Source: a virus. From it: 49,621 bases of DNA. A program made the position numbers and the translations under genes. Positions 1 to 8,100 of this stretch are shown here, one piece after another. How positions within the stretch are numbered: the stretch's first letter is position 1; every line of letters begins with the position of its first letter. The stretch lies in IMG/VR virus record IMGVR_UViG_3300032288_005385, positions 1 to 49,621 of that record; one strand, given 5' to 3'. Under the pieces are notes generated by a model, which was not told the origin of the DNA, did not search any database, and saw nothing but the letters and a program-made list of their open reading frames with translations.

Positions 1-421
1 GAAGATGATTGGCATCAAAAACTCGACGATAGTGTCTGGCGCTGGCCCGTTGATCTTTCCAATCTCTACAACCAGTGCTGACCACAACATCGCGATTTCT
101 CAACATGGTCCACCAGTGGTCCACTGGACTGGTTATCAACATGTCAGCTTCGAGTTTGATGGTTTCCCTAAATGGTGTGGCATGAAATACCTGCCAGTCG
201 TTGGCATAAGGATTTTCCACTGTGATGGGAAAAGGAAATTCACGCACATAATCAAACAGATGTGGTGCTGGATTTTCTGTGCTGTTGGTCAACAAACAAA
301 TTTTGGCATCAGGGTGCCAGTACTTGATGGTCTTGGCCAGGGTCACACTGCAATCCACGTAGTCTGTGTACACAGTGTTTGTGGCCACTATCAAGTAGCC
401 GCGCTCTTCAATGGGTTTCAA
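1..421 (-). CDS. Glycosyltransferase-like protein, C-terminus cut by window edge
   Basis: The reading frame stays open to the left edge of the window, so only about the first 140 residues are present. I place the start at a TTG at 419-421, because an in-frame TAA lies directly upstream and GGAG sits seven bases before the TTG. The N-terminus reads MKPIEERGYLIVATNT, a Rossmann-like beta strand, and a later KLEADMLITSP segment lines up with the DxD region of the neighbouring 268-residue protein, with EAD in place of DAD. This suggests a nucleotide-sugar transferase fold and an ancient paralogue of the upstream gene. It overlaps that gene by 14 bases, so the two are probably co-translated. Substrate is unknown; glycosylation of DNA, virion or host surface are all possible. 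Confidence 0.6.
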   Translation of the reverse strand, partial: MKPIEERGYLIVATNTVYTDYVDCSVTLAKTIKYWHPDAKICLLTNSTENPAPHLFDYVREFPFPITVENPYANDWQVFHATPFRETIKLEADMLITSPVDHWWTMLRNRDVVVSTGCRDWKDQRASARHYRRVFDANHL

Positions 422-1214
422 TTATTTTCTCCAGGTGTTGTTTGCCCATGGCATGAAAGTCCTGATTGTTCAGCGTGATCCAGCGAGCACGTTTATCCCG
501 ATCTTGATAGTTGATTCGATAACAATCTTCGGCAATTTGTAAAACTTCATGTTCAGGAGTAACGCTGGCCAACTGCCAAGGCATTGACGGCGCTGCCAGC
601 GTCTGCCCATTCACAATATGCAGTGCTATGCTCAAGGCATGATCATTACGATAAGTGTTACTGACATTTCTGTAGACATTTTTGTAATGCTGCCAGTTAT
701 TTTTGACCATTTGCATACAGTCAAAAATCAATTCAACATGACGACTCCGACTGAAAATCATCACTGTGGCCCAACTCATTGGCATGCAATACATACCGTA
801 GTGATTTAGCTCTTGAAAATCGTTGACACCGGTCACGTCAAAGGCAGCAGCATGTGCCAAGAATTCTTGACTGCTGTTGATTGCAACTTGCAGCTGGCTG
901 CTAGCCACTACATAGTCAGCATCCAGCACTACAGTTCGATCCCAGGGCGACAGTTGATAAGCATCGGTTCTACTGGCATTGTACCAAGACACTGTGGCTG
1001 CATAGTCTTCAAACCAGCGTGTTCCCCCAGCCTGGCCCTGGGCTGCAATCACTTGATCAACGTCGGCAAGTCTAGGATCTGTGGGATCTACGTCTGTGAC
1101 AATGGCTGTGGGCAAGCCCAGGTGCCTACGAATGTTCTTGGCGTTCCAGGCAGCCATTTTGACGTAGTCAATTTGCTCATTATTGAACGCAAATATCAGT
1201 GCACCAGTGGTCAT
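408..1214 (-). CDS. Glycosyltransferase-like protein (nucleotide-sugar transferase fold)
   Basis: The 268-residue product begins with a hydrophobic strand (GALIFAFNN). It carries WDRTVVLDADYVV at about residues 91-103, where DAD (98-100) looks like the metal-binding DxD motif of GT-A glycosyltransferases. No signal peptide or membrane segment is visible, so it should act in the host cytoplasm. The ATG overlaps the stop of the upstream small gene as ATGA, and its own stop lies inside the start region of the next glycosyltransferase-like gene, so these are the last genes of a tightly packed minus-strand run. The fold assignment rests on the DxD context and the paired paralogue. The acceptor cannot be read from sequence. 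Confidence 0.6.
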   Translation of the reverse strand: MTTGALIFAFNNEQIDYVKMAAWNAKNIRRHLGLPTAIVTDVDPTDPRLADVDQVIAAQGQAGGTRWFEDYAATVSWYNASRTDAYQLSPWDRTVVLDADYVVASSQLQVAINSSQEFLAHAAAFDVTGVNDFQELNHYGMYCMPMSWATVMIFSRSRHVELIFDCMQMVKNNWQHYKNVYRNVSNTYRNDHALSIALHIVNGQTLAAPSMPWQLASVTPEHEVLQIAEDCYRINYQDRDKRARWITLNNQDFHAMGKQHLEKIIETH

Positions 1215-1516
1215 CTATTGTTGTTTAAGGTTTCGTATTCGATCAGCCAGGCCGTCATTTGTTCTTGCCAGCGTTGTTGGCTTTGTGCATATAGCTCCTT
1301 GGCATCAACTCGAACAGGATTTTCATACAAATCCAATAACACTGCTTCGGAATTGGGGCAGGCCAGCAACGTTGTCTGCAATTCGGGGCCAGCACGCCAC
1401 ATGCCTCCGCAATAAGCAAACAGCATTCGTGCTTCGTATTTTTCTTTTAGAGTGCGTCGTGCGGCAGCGTGATCAAATCTGGCTCTTGCATGAGCCACAA
1501 GTTCTTGAGTTTCCAT
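1211..1516 (-). CDS. Conserved small phage protein, unknown function
   Basis: The product is 101 residues from an ATG at 1516. A longer reading from a TTG at 1534 would run into the U-tract of a terminator, so I prefer the ATG (METQELVAHARARF). The protein is charged and mostly helical with a central block around LLDLYENPVRV. From memory, similar short proteins occur in aquatic T4-like phages without an assigned role. It is the first gene after the terminator at 1533-1557. A TACAAT sequence at 1523-1528 on the minus strand could be part of a promoter, but no -35 match accompanies it. Its stop overlaps the next start (ATGA). Confidence 0.65.
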   Translation of the reverse strand: METQELVAHARARFDHAAARRTLKEKYEARMLFAYCGGMWRAGPELQTTLLACPNSEAVLLDLYENPVRVDAKELYAQSQQRWQEQMTAWLIEYETLNNNR

Positions 1517-1532
1517 GGTAATATTGTACAGC

Positions 1533-1557
1533 AAAAAGAGGTAATAGTCTACCTCTT
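1533..1557 (-). terminator. Rho-independent terminator after the fibre genes
   Basis: Read on the minus strand, an 8-bp perfect stem AAGAGGTA / TACCTCTT closes a 6-base loop (GACTAT) and runs straight into a T tract. It lies between the stop of the 334-residue fibre-like gene (1576) and the start of the 101-residue gene (1516). It therefore separates the structural block from the glycosyltransferase-like genes. Confidence 0.8.
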
Positions 1558-1575
1558 GTGTGCCAAGTTAGCCAA

Positions 1576-2580
1576 TTAAGCCACCGAAGCGGCGATTGTG
1601 GGTGTGCCCCAGGTGTTGGTAAGGAAAGAAGTGCTGGGTGGAAGATAGGTACACAGCGTAGTGGGTGCTGTGGCTGCACCAATTGATGTGGCCGGGCTTG
1701 ATACCGCAGTGCCACCAGTGATGTTGGCACTGGTTCCTGCTCCTGAGCTACCATCACTGACCCAGGTTGTGACCAAAGTAAGAGTGGTGCTGCCTGCGTT
1801 CACAGCAGCAGTGGTTCTGATGTATTCGCCACTGTAAGGTGCTGTGGCGTTGTTGAGTTGGAATATTGTTGTTGCTGCTGCGCCTGCAACCAGACTGTAC
1901 CAGCCTGTGGTGGTGGCCAATGTGGTTTGAGTTCCGCCAGTGCCACCAATTCTAGTGGTTCCTGTATAACTGGTGCCAGCAATGGTTTGAGCGGCACTGT
2001 TTACTCTTCCGCTGACATACAGGCTTCCGCACTGTCCAGCAAATGTGTTCCAATCTGGATCTGTGTCAGTTCCAGTTGAGGATTTTCCGTACTGTAAACG
2101 CACTAGTCCACCAGCGTTCCAGAAATATCTAGCAGAGTTTGCATCAGCAAAAGTTATGGTGTGTGTAAACGTAATAGTCCAAGCTGCTTGGCCCGAGCCA
2201 GTGGCTGTGGTCTTTGAAGTGGTTCCAGTGAATACGCCGTATTCAGTACCAACAGCCGCAGCGTTGCCTCGGTTTGTGGTCACACTGGTGATATCAGTGG
2301 CCACGTTGGCCAAAATACTGATGGTGTTGCCAGCAACTGGTGCTGTGCGCGATGTTAATGTGGTGTTGGTTTGACTTCCGGAGCTGGCCAAGTTGTTGAC
2401 TAATGTGGCCCATTGTGTTGCTGTAACAGTACCGCCTGCAGACGCTGTGGCAATATTGGTCTGTCCCCAGCCTGCATCACCCGATCCTGTACTCCACACT
2501 CGGTTTAGGCCTGCTGTGGTATTACCTACAAAGGTGTTATAGTCTGTGGCTTCTATTAAACCGCCCGATGAATAAGTCAT
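1576..2580 (-). CDS. Tail-fibre-like virion structural protein
   Basis: The 334-residue protein is rich in Thr, Ser, Gly and Ala and predicted mostly beta, typical of phage fibre or decoration proteins. It opens with MTYSSGGLIEATDYNTFVG and a NRVWSTGSGDAGWGQT segment, a start style I associate with structural proteins of aquatic T4-like phages. There is no enzymatic motif, signal peptide or coiled coil. AGGAACAGAA lies just before the ATG. It follows the larger repeat-bearing fibre gene by 12 bases and is followed by a clear terminator, so it is the last gene of the structural block. Exact role (distal fibre, decoration) is inferred only from composition and position. Confidence 0.65.
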   Translation of the reverse strand: MTYSSGGLIEATDYNTFVGNTTAGLNRVWSTGSGDAGWGQTNIATASAGGTVTATQWATLVNNLASSGSQTNTTLTSRTAPVAGNTISILANVATDITSVTTNRGNAAAVGTEYGVFTGTTSKTTATGSGQAAWTITFTHTITFADANSARYFWNAGGLVRLQYGKSSTGTDTDPDWNTFAGQCGSLYVSGRVNSAAQTIAGTSYTGTTRIGGTGGTQTTLATTTGWYSLVAGAAATTIFQLNNATAPYSGEYIRTTAAVNAGSTTLTLVTTWVSDGSSGAGTSANITGGTAVSSPATSIGAATAPTTLCTYLPPSTSFLTNTWGTPTIAASVA

Positions 2581-2592
2581 TTCTGTTCCTGT

Positions 2593-4344
2593 TTAATTTT
2601 TAATGGTAACAATTGCTTCAATTGTACCTGATTCCTGGGTGGGTTTGTCAACCAGACTACGCCCAATTACGTTGAATGCAGTTGCTTCCCCAGGAAGCGC
2701 AGCACGAGCAATACCATTTCCAGCAGATACTAGTCTATCGCCTTTGTTGACACACCCAATGACTTTGACCGGAACACGACCAGTCATGGCCACCGGAGGA
2801 TGCGTATCATCATCCCCGGCGCCGCCGTTCATTAGATAAGCTGCACGAGTACTTATGACTCCAAATACGTTTTCGCTAAGTTCATCGCGACTTCTTGTAA
2901 TCTCTTTGACGCCGCCTAGCTCAACCACAGTACCAGCTTCTAGTACTTCGTCGGCAGCAAAACGTTCTGCAACGTCGGCGTAAAGAGCTGTAGTGGCTGT
3001 GGCAAACACACGGTTAAAGTAGTTGCTTACGCTACCGATGTTACCAGTAGCGTTAGGTCCAGATTTTGCAATGCTTGCAACGTTGGCCACATTTGCATAA
3101 AGTGTTGTACTGTCAATCACAACCACGTTGGCAACACTGTTTACACCAATAGTGACATTACCATCTGATGCGGCAATTCTCACATTTGAGTTACCGTTCT
3201 GAATTTGTGCCACACTAACTGCTGCGCTCAAGCCAGTGAGCTGACTTCCGTTACCCAAGAAAAAGCTACCGCTGATGTTGGCAGCACTGGTAATTGTGCC
3301 CGTGGCGCTTATTAATCCACCGGTTAGGATGTTGCCGCCAGTGATGTTGGCAGCCGATGTAATTGTTGATGTAGCCGAAATCAATCCAGCAGTTAGGATG
3401 TTGCCGCCAGTGATGTTGCCGGTCGCTGTGACTACGCCTGCGGTTCGTATATTTCCGCCAGTGATGTTACCTGTGGCACTGACACTGCCGCCAGTCAACA
3501 AATTACCACCAGTGACATTGCCTGTTGTACTGACGTTACTGCCAGCTGGAGAGATCACGTTACCAATGAAGTTTGCGCCCGTAATGTTGCCTGTGGCTGA
3601 TATTTGTCCGGCTGTTAGAATGTTGCCACCAGCGATGTTGCCACTGACTGTTGTGTATCCAGTTATATTAGCACCAGTAGTGGTGATTGTAGCTGTGGTG
3701 TTGCCCCCTGAAGTAATTACTATATTTCCCAAACTGACAAGATTGCCTGCCATGTTGGTACCGGTAGAATTGCTAAATGTCACACCTTTAAAAACTGTAG
3801 GGAACAAGGTTGAAACAGGGGCAGCCGCTGTAAAATCAGCATCACTACTGAAAATGGCCACTCGCACGCTGTTGGAATAAAGTGTAGTAACGTAATGCGG
3901 TGTAGCTGTGTTGTCAAGAATGGTTTCTGGAATAGCACCAGTTGTACCTTGACTACTAGAGTAAGCTGGGCCCACGACAATGAAAGTACTGCCAGTGTAG
4001 ACCTTTAGTTGTTGGTTTGTGGTGTCGTACCAGAGATCACCAGTGACATTGGATGTTGGGGTAGATGCGCTGGCTGTGGCTGCTGAAATTACTTTGAATG
4101 TTGTACCGTTGTAGACCTTGAGCAAGCCGTTAGTCTTATCCCACCAGAGTTGACCGGTCAAAGGCGCAGGTGGTGCAGTAGTATTTGAAAAATTTTCCAG
4201 CATCTGGATAAAGTTTTCGTCTAAGAATTCACCATAACCAGCATAGTTTTTTCCCACCAAAGTCACACTACTGCTTTGGTTATAAGTACCATCCGATATA
4301 GTAGCAAAAACTGTGCCGTCTGTAAGATTAATTGTATATGCCAT
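2593..4344 (-). CDS. Tail fibre protein with central tandem repeats
   Basis: The 583-residue protein has three parts. The N-terminal ~150 residues contain two copies of a TGQLWWDKTNGLLKVYNGT / TGDLWYDTTNQQLKVYTGS module, common in aquatic T4-like phage fibres. The middle (about 220-365) consists of repeats around ATGNITGGNILTAG, likely a triple beta-helical shaft. The C-terminus has ALYADVAERF followed by a compact domain with VISTRAAYLMN and TGRVPVKVIGCVNKGD, also recurrent at the ends of such fibres. It probably forms or tips a host-recognition fibre. An exact late box (TATAAATA, 4370 to 4363) precedes the ATG by 18 bases, with AGGA between them. A long plus-strand frame over the repeats is a composition artefact. 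Confidence 0.75.
   Translation of the reverse strand: MAYTINLTDGTVFATISDGTYNQSSSVTLVGKNYAGYGEFLDENFIQMLENFSNTTAPPAPLTGQLWWDKTNGLLKVYNGTTFKVISAATASASTPTSNVTGDLWYDTTNQQLKVYTGSTFIVVGPAYSSSQGTTGAIPETILDNTATPHYVTTLYSNSVRVAIFSSDADFTAAAPVSTLFPTVFKGVTFSNSTGTNMAGNLVSLGNIVITSGGNTTATITTTGANITGYTTVSGNIAGGNILTAGQISATGNITGANFIGNVISPAGSNVSTTGNVTGGNLLTGGSVSATGNITGGNIRTAGVVTATGNITGGNILTAGLISATSTITSAANITGGNILTGGLISATGTITSAANISGSFFLGNGSQLTGLSAAVSVAQIQNGNSNVRIAASDGNVTIGVNSVANVVVIDSTTLYANVANVASIAKSGPNATGNIGSVSNYFNRVFATATTALYADVAERFAADEVLEAGTVVELGGVKEITRSRDELSENVFGVISTRAAYLMNGGAGDDDTHPPVAMTGRVPVKVIGCVNKGDRLVSAGNGIARAALPGEATAFNVIGRSLVDKPTQESGTIEAIVTIKN
3270..3660 (-). repeat. Degenerate tandem repeats in fibre shaft
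   Basis: Inside the 583-residue fibre gene, seven or eight diverged units encode segments such as ATGNITGGNILTAG, each about 17-23 residues. The DNA units share blocks like GTTGCCGCCAGTGATGTT on the plus strand. This is a coding repeat, not a CRISPR array, because the unit spacing keeps the reading frame and there are no unique spacers. Confidence 0.75.
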
Positions 4345-4362
4345 GTCAGCTCTCTGTTCCTA

Positions 4363-4370
4363 TATTTATA
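4363..4370 (-). promoter_or_regulatory. T4-type late promoter box TATAAATA
   Basis: An exact match to the T4 late -10 element lies 18 bases before the fibre gene start at 4344 and overlaps the end of the upstream gene. The window encodes a gp55 late sigma factor that should recognise it. The following sequence TAGGAACAGAGAG supplies the ribosome binding site. Confidence 0.8.
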
Positions 4371-4971
4371 CAGCGTTTATGTTGCTCAGTGTCTGGATTC
4401 GCAGCGTGTAATCAATTTGAATTTGACGATTCAAGCTCTTTTGCACCGGGTGAAAAATCACATGGGTGATCAGGCGCAAATCTTCAGTAGAACCGTTCCA
4501 GGTCTTGAGTCCTAGTTCGTCAAATACGTATTCGCCGTTGAAATTGGTTGAATTGTCAAACGCCTGTTGACCGCTTGGTTCGCCGTAATCCAGCAAACAA
4601 GTTACCAAAATGTCAGTGTAAACATTTCCAGCCGTGTGCAGCACAGTCATCTTGTTATTTTCTGGATCTGTGTCGGCTGCTGAGTTGTCATCAACTACTT
4701 TTTGATATGTTTGATTGTACAGCGAAGCACTCTGACCTGTGGTATTTGGCGGAAGATATGTGATCACACCGGTGGGATCAACTGAACTGCCCCCGTTGCC
4801 AAATGCCATTTGATAGATATAGCCTAGATTGCGATTTGACAAACTTTGAGCCAATGCTACGCTGATGTTTTCATAGTGAATAGCATTGTGATCGTTGTAG
4901 AATATTTCACCGCTGTTTGGATCATAAATCTTCACGTGCCCGGTGATTTTTGCTAGTCCTGGTTCAATCAT
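4366..4971 (-). CDS. Conserved virion structural protein
   Basis: The 201-residue protein opens with TGHVKIYDPNSGEIFYNDHN and continues AIHYENISVALAQSLSNR, a pattern I recall from structural proteins of aquatic T4-like phages. The rest is beta-rich without catalytic motifs. GGAGGGACG just upstream is a strong ribosome binding site, and the ATG overlaps the stop of the preceding 49-residue gene (ATGA). Its first ~25 residues resemble the last part of that small neighbour (both have a G-x-x-K-V/I-x-D-P core), suggesting a local duplication of a short beta module. Location between the giant baseplate-region gene and the fibre genes suggests a fibre-attachment or fibre-network role, but this is inference. 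Confidence 0.65.
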   Translation of the reverse strand: MIEPGLAKITGHVKIYDPNSGEIFYNDHNAIHYENISVALAQSLSNRNLGYIYQMAFGNGGSSVDPTGVITYLPPNTTGQSASLYNQTYQKVVDDNSAADTDPENNKMTVLHTAGNVYTDILVTCLLDYGEPSGQQAFDNSTNFNGEYVFDELGLKTWNGSTEDLRLITHVIFHPVQKSLNRQIQIDYTLRIQTLSNINAV

Positions 4972-5117
4972 GCTCGTCCCTCCACATAGACTTTTTGTGT
5001 TTTGGGGTCAAACACCTTGAAATAACCCTGAACATTCACTGTGCCAGTTTCGTTGGGCCGGCGAGGTTTTTCCTCTTTTTTCGTTTCAACCTGTTGATTT
5101 TGCTGTGTATTTGACAT
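4968..5117 (-). CDS. 49-residue small protein between giant and structural genes
   Basis: ATG at 5117 to TGA at 4968 gives 49 residues: a charged, Gln/Lys/Glu-rich N-terminal half (MSNTQQNQQVETKKEEKPRR), then GYFKVFDPKTQKVYVEGRA. The second half matches the start of the next gene, which has GHVKIYDPNSGEIFY. It lies in an otherwise empty gap after the giant gene, has a late-like box GTAAATAA six bases before the ATG, and ends in an ATGA overlap with the next start. These features support a real gene despite its size. Function is unknown; a small linker or adaptor of the fibre assembly is a guess. Confidence 0.65.
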   Translation of the reverse strand: MSNTQQNQQVETKKEEKPRRPNETGTVNVQGYFKVFDPKTQKVYVEGRA

Positions 5118-5123
5118 GGTCTT

Positions 5124-5131
5124 TTATTTAC
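5124..5131 (-). promoter_or_regulatory. Late-promoter-like box GTAAATAA
   Basis: A one- to two-base variant of the late box lies only six bases before the ATG at 5117. If it is used like a T4 late promoter, transcription would begin at about the start codon. Confidence 0.45.
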
Positions 5132-5135
5132 CTTG

Positions 5136-8100
5136 TTATAAACCACGCAAGAACCTTGCAGCTTGCGTTTCGGTATCTTGCAAGGCAATTCCGTTGCTGG
5201 CAGTACCATCGCCTGGCGCATACCAAGTCACGCCCTGACGTACCAAAATAGTGACTTCGACGCCTGCAGCAGGGGCTATGTCAAACTCCACTGCTAGAGG
5301 ATCAAAATCGGTTACAAACCAACGATACTGGCTGTCGGCACTGGTGTCGCTGACAGCATACTGTCGTGCTCCGCCCACATAAACTTCAATGGCTGTGGAC
5401 TCAATTGTAGAATCTTCAAAATCAGCAAAATTTATACTGGGCGCATAGAATACAGTGGTGCTGTCGTCGCCCATGCTGCTGTCGCTGACAATGTAATCTT
5501 GGAATTGCTGGGGCAATAAATTGCCGCGGCCCATGTCACTCACACTGCTACCTGCGCTGTGGTCAGCTGCACCGGTGCCTGCAGTACCGCGCATGAGTCC
5601 TGATACTGTGTTTGCTACAGTGTCTCTCTCACGATACATAATGCGCTCACCGTTGATGGTGATGACTCCAAAAATTCCTGCTTCTAAGTCGGGGTCGCTC
5701 AAAGTCCAAGCATTGTCAACATAAGCAATGTCTGCTGTGCTAGACAAGTCTTGTGCCAACGCTGTGGTTGTTTCTGGAGTTATTCTATACACTGCTTGCA
5801 CGCCGCGCATGTCTTGGAAGATGCGGAAAGCCATTGCTTCAGGAACAATGCTGTTGGTAAATTCTTCCACAACCAAAACATCACTCACACCAATAACACC
5901 GCTGGCCAAGATCAAATAGTCACCACTCACTGTGTAATCTGTACCTTCAAACAATCTATAGCCGTTGAGTGTGACCCATAATCTGCTGGCGTTGTTTGAG
6001 CTTCTTTCAAGATAGAAATTGTTGGTGTAGACTGTGTTTCCAGCTGAGTAATCAAACGACCCCGGAGCATTGTTTACTGTGTCGGGAGAGTAGTCTGTTT
6101 CATCATATCCTTCAGTCACAGTCACTGTTTCAGTGATGGGTCCTTTGAATACCAGAGTCAACGGATAAAGCTGCGAGGTATCATTCCATGTGGTCACTGC
6201 AAACAAATCGTTTAGCACAACCGAACTTGATATTTGCAATTCATTGGCAATGATTCGATAATCAGCTGCTGTGCTCACAGCAATCAAAATTCTAGCACCG
6301 CTGACTGGGGGTGTCGTAAACACCACTTGACGGCCTGGCGTATTACTGCCGGCCCATGGTGTCACAATGTAGGTTCCCGTGGTAGGTCCCACGGTTTGAG
6401 GTTGTAGAACATTGTCTACCCAAACAGTTATGTCAGTGACTGCGTTTATTAAAGACTGACTATATCCTCCACGCTGTGGCAAACCAAAACTCACACTGGA
6501 ATCATCGCCAATCCATTCAATACCTTCAGGCGGTTGCAGTCTTAGGCCATTGCGAGTTACCACAGCATTGACTGAATTTGTTCCTTGCAAGCTGTTGGTC
6601 AAGTATATGACTTTGTTGGTCACCAAACTTGCGTCAGCCACCTGATATTGTACTTGTGGGGTACTCCAGCTGTAGTTGGTGGTCGCTGTACCCGTACCAG
6701 ACCCAACACCGGTAGCCACAAAAGATGTGCCCACTGTGCTTGACGCTGCACCAATAGCTGTCCAGTTAGTAGTACCCACAGTGCTTATGGTGTATGATCT
6801 GCCAATTATAAAATTGCCAGCATCAATTGTGGAGGCTCCAAATACCACTAAAGCAATTCCGTCTGTGGCGCCATAGTCGGTACCAAAATCCACAATGCTT
6901 TCAATGGTGGGAACGAATTCAAACCAGTACAACACATTGGCAATGTCTATGCCTGCTGGGACGTCTTGTAGTGCGCGGTAATAGTTTCCGCCGTTGTTGA
7001 CCACGTCCAGTTTGGTGTAGCTGTCAAGAATATTCCAATCAGTGCTGGCAGTATATGGTTGCCAAGTCACGCTGTCTACATTTTCACCATTGACAAATAC
7101 TGCAATACTGTCTATTTCTGAAGCGCCAACTGGAACCACCACAGTTTCGCCAATGTCTCCACCAATGTAGTTGGCACGATACAATTGACTGCCGCCCCCA
7201 AGTTCAAACACATTGATTTGGAACCGATCACCAGCCGTGACCCAGGGAGCCATTTCTATCAACGAAACAGTTTGATTTACCCAGTTAATGGTGTAGTTGA
7301 CATCCAGTGCTAGATCAGTGTTAGTGGTAATATTGCTTACCAGAACTTGAACTGGATGCTGTGTGATCCCTGCCCAGCTGTAGTTGGTTTCAATCAAGGG
7401 ATCAAACATGTAACGAATACTGCTCCACTGGAATCCGTGACCGTCACGTGCCCAATCAGCACCTGGGCGTGTGTACACGCGGAAATCAAGTGTGTCAAAC
7501 TCTGCTCCATTGACCAGTTCTTCGGGGGCATGCCCCTCGTATAGGCCAATAAATTCACCTCCATCTACGTTGATGTCTGTGGGCAGTGTGCCCAGTGTAA
7601 CATCTGTAAATTCGCTAGAGTAGTTGGTGTCTATTGCGGCGGGATTGTTCAAGAAGTAGTCGCCGTAAACCTGCACGCCAGGATAGTCTACTCCGTCAAT
7701 CAACAATGGCAATTCAAGTCCAGGTTGGTTGACTCCAGGCACATAGTAACCCATGGTACGATCAACGCCACTTAGTTGTCGTGCCGGTATCAAGGTCCAA
7801 TCTTCAAGATTGAATGTAGGACCAGTGACTGGCGTTGCCGAAGTGGCTTGCCACACACGATCTTCGTAACGTACCAGGGTACCTGGATTGTAAATTTGAT
7901 TTGGTTCCCAAGCTGCTATGTCTGAAAAATACTGGAAACGATCATACTTGATCACTGTGCGGAAACTGCGCACCAGGTTGTTGTTCATTACAGCATACGC
8001 CCGGGCAGCAACACCGTTTCCGCCATCAAATGTTATTGTTGGAGTTTGGCTATAACCTGATCCTGGATTGGTGACATTTATAGCAACCACCTGCCCAACG

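Noticed and set aside
813-1415. 200-residue plus-strand open frame opposite the glycosyltransferase-like gene
   Set aside because: Shadow of two well-packed minus-strand genes; its sequence resembles no protein family.
3270-3660. Regular repeats resembling a CRISPR array
   Set aside because: Units are diverged, in-frame protein repeats with no unique spacers and no cas genes nearby.
3275-3880. 201-residue plus-strand open frame rich in Val, Pro and Leu
   Set aside because: It lies opposite the repeat region of the fibre gene and only mirrors its composition. It lacks its own ribosome binding site and family features.
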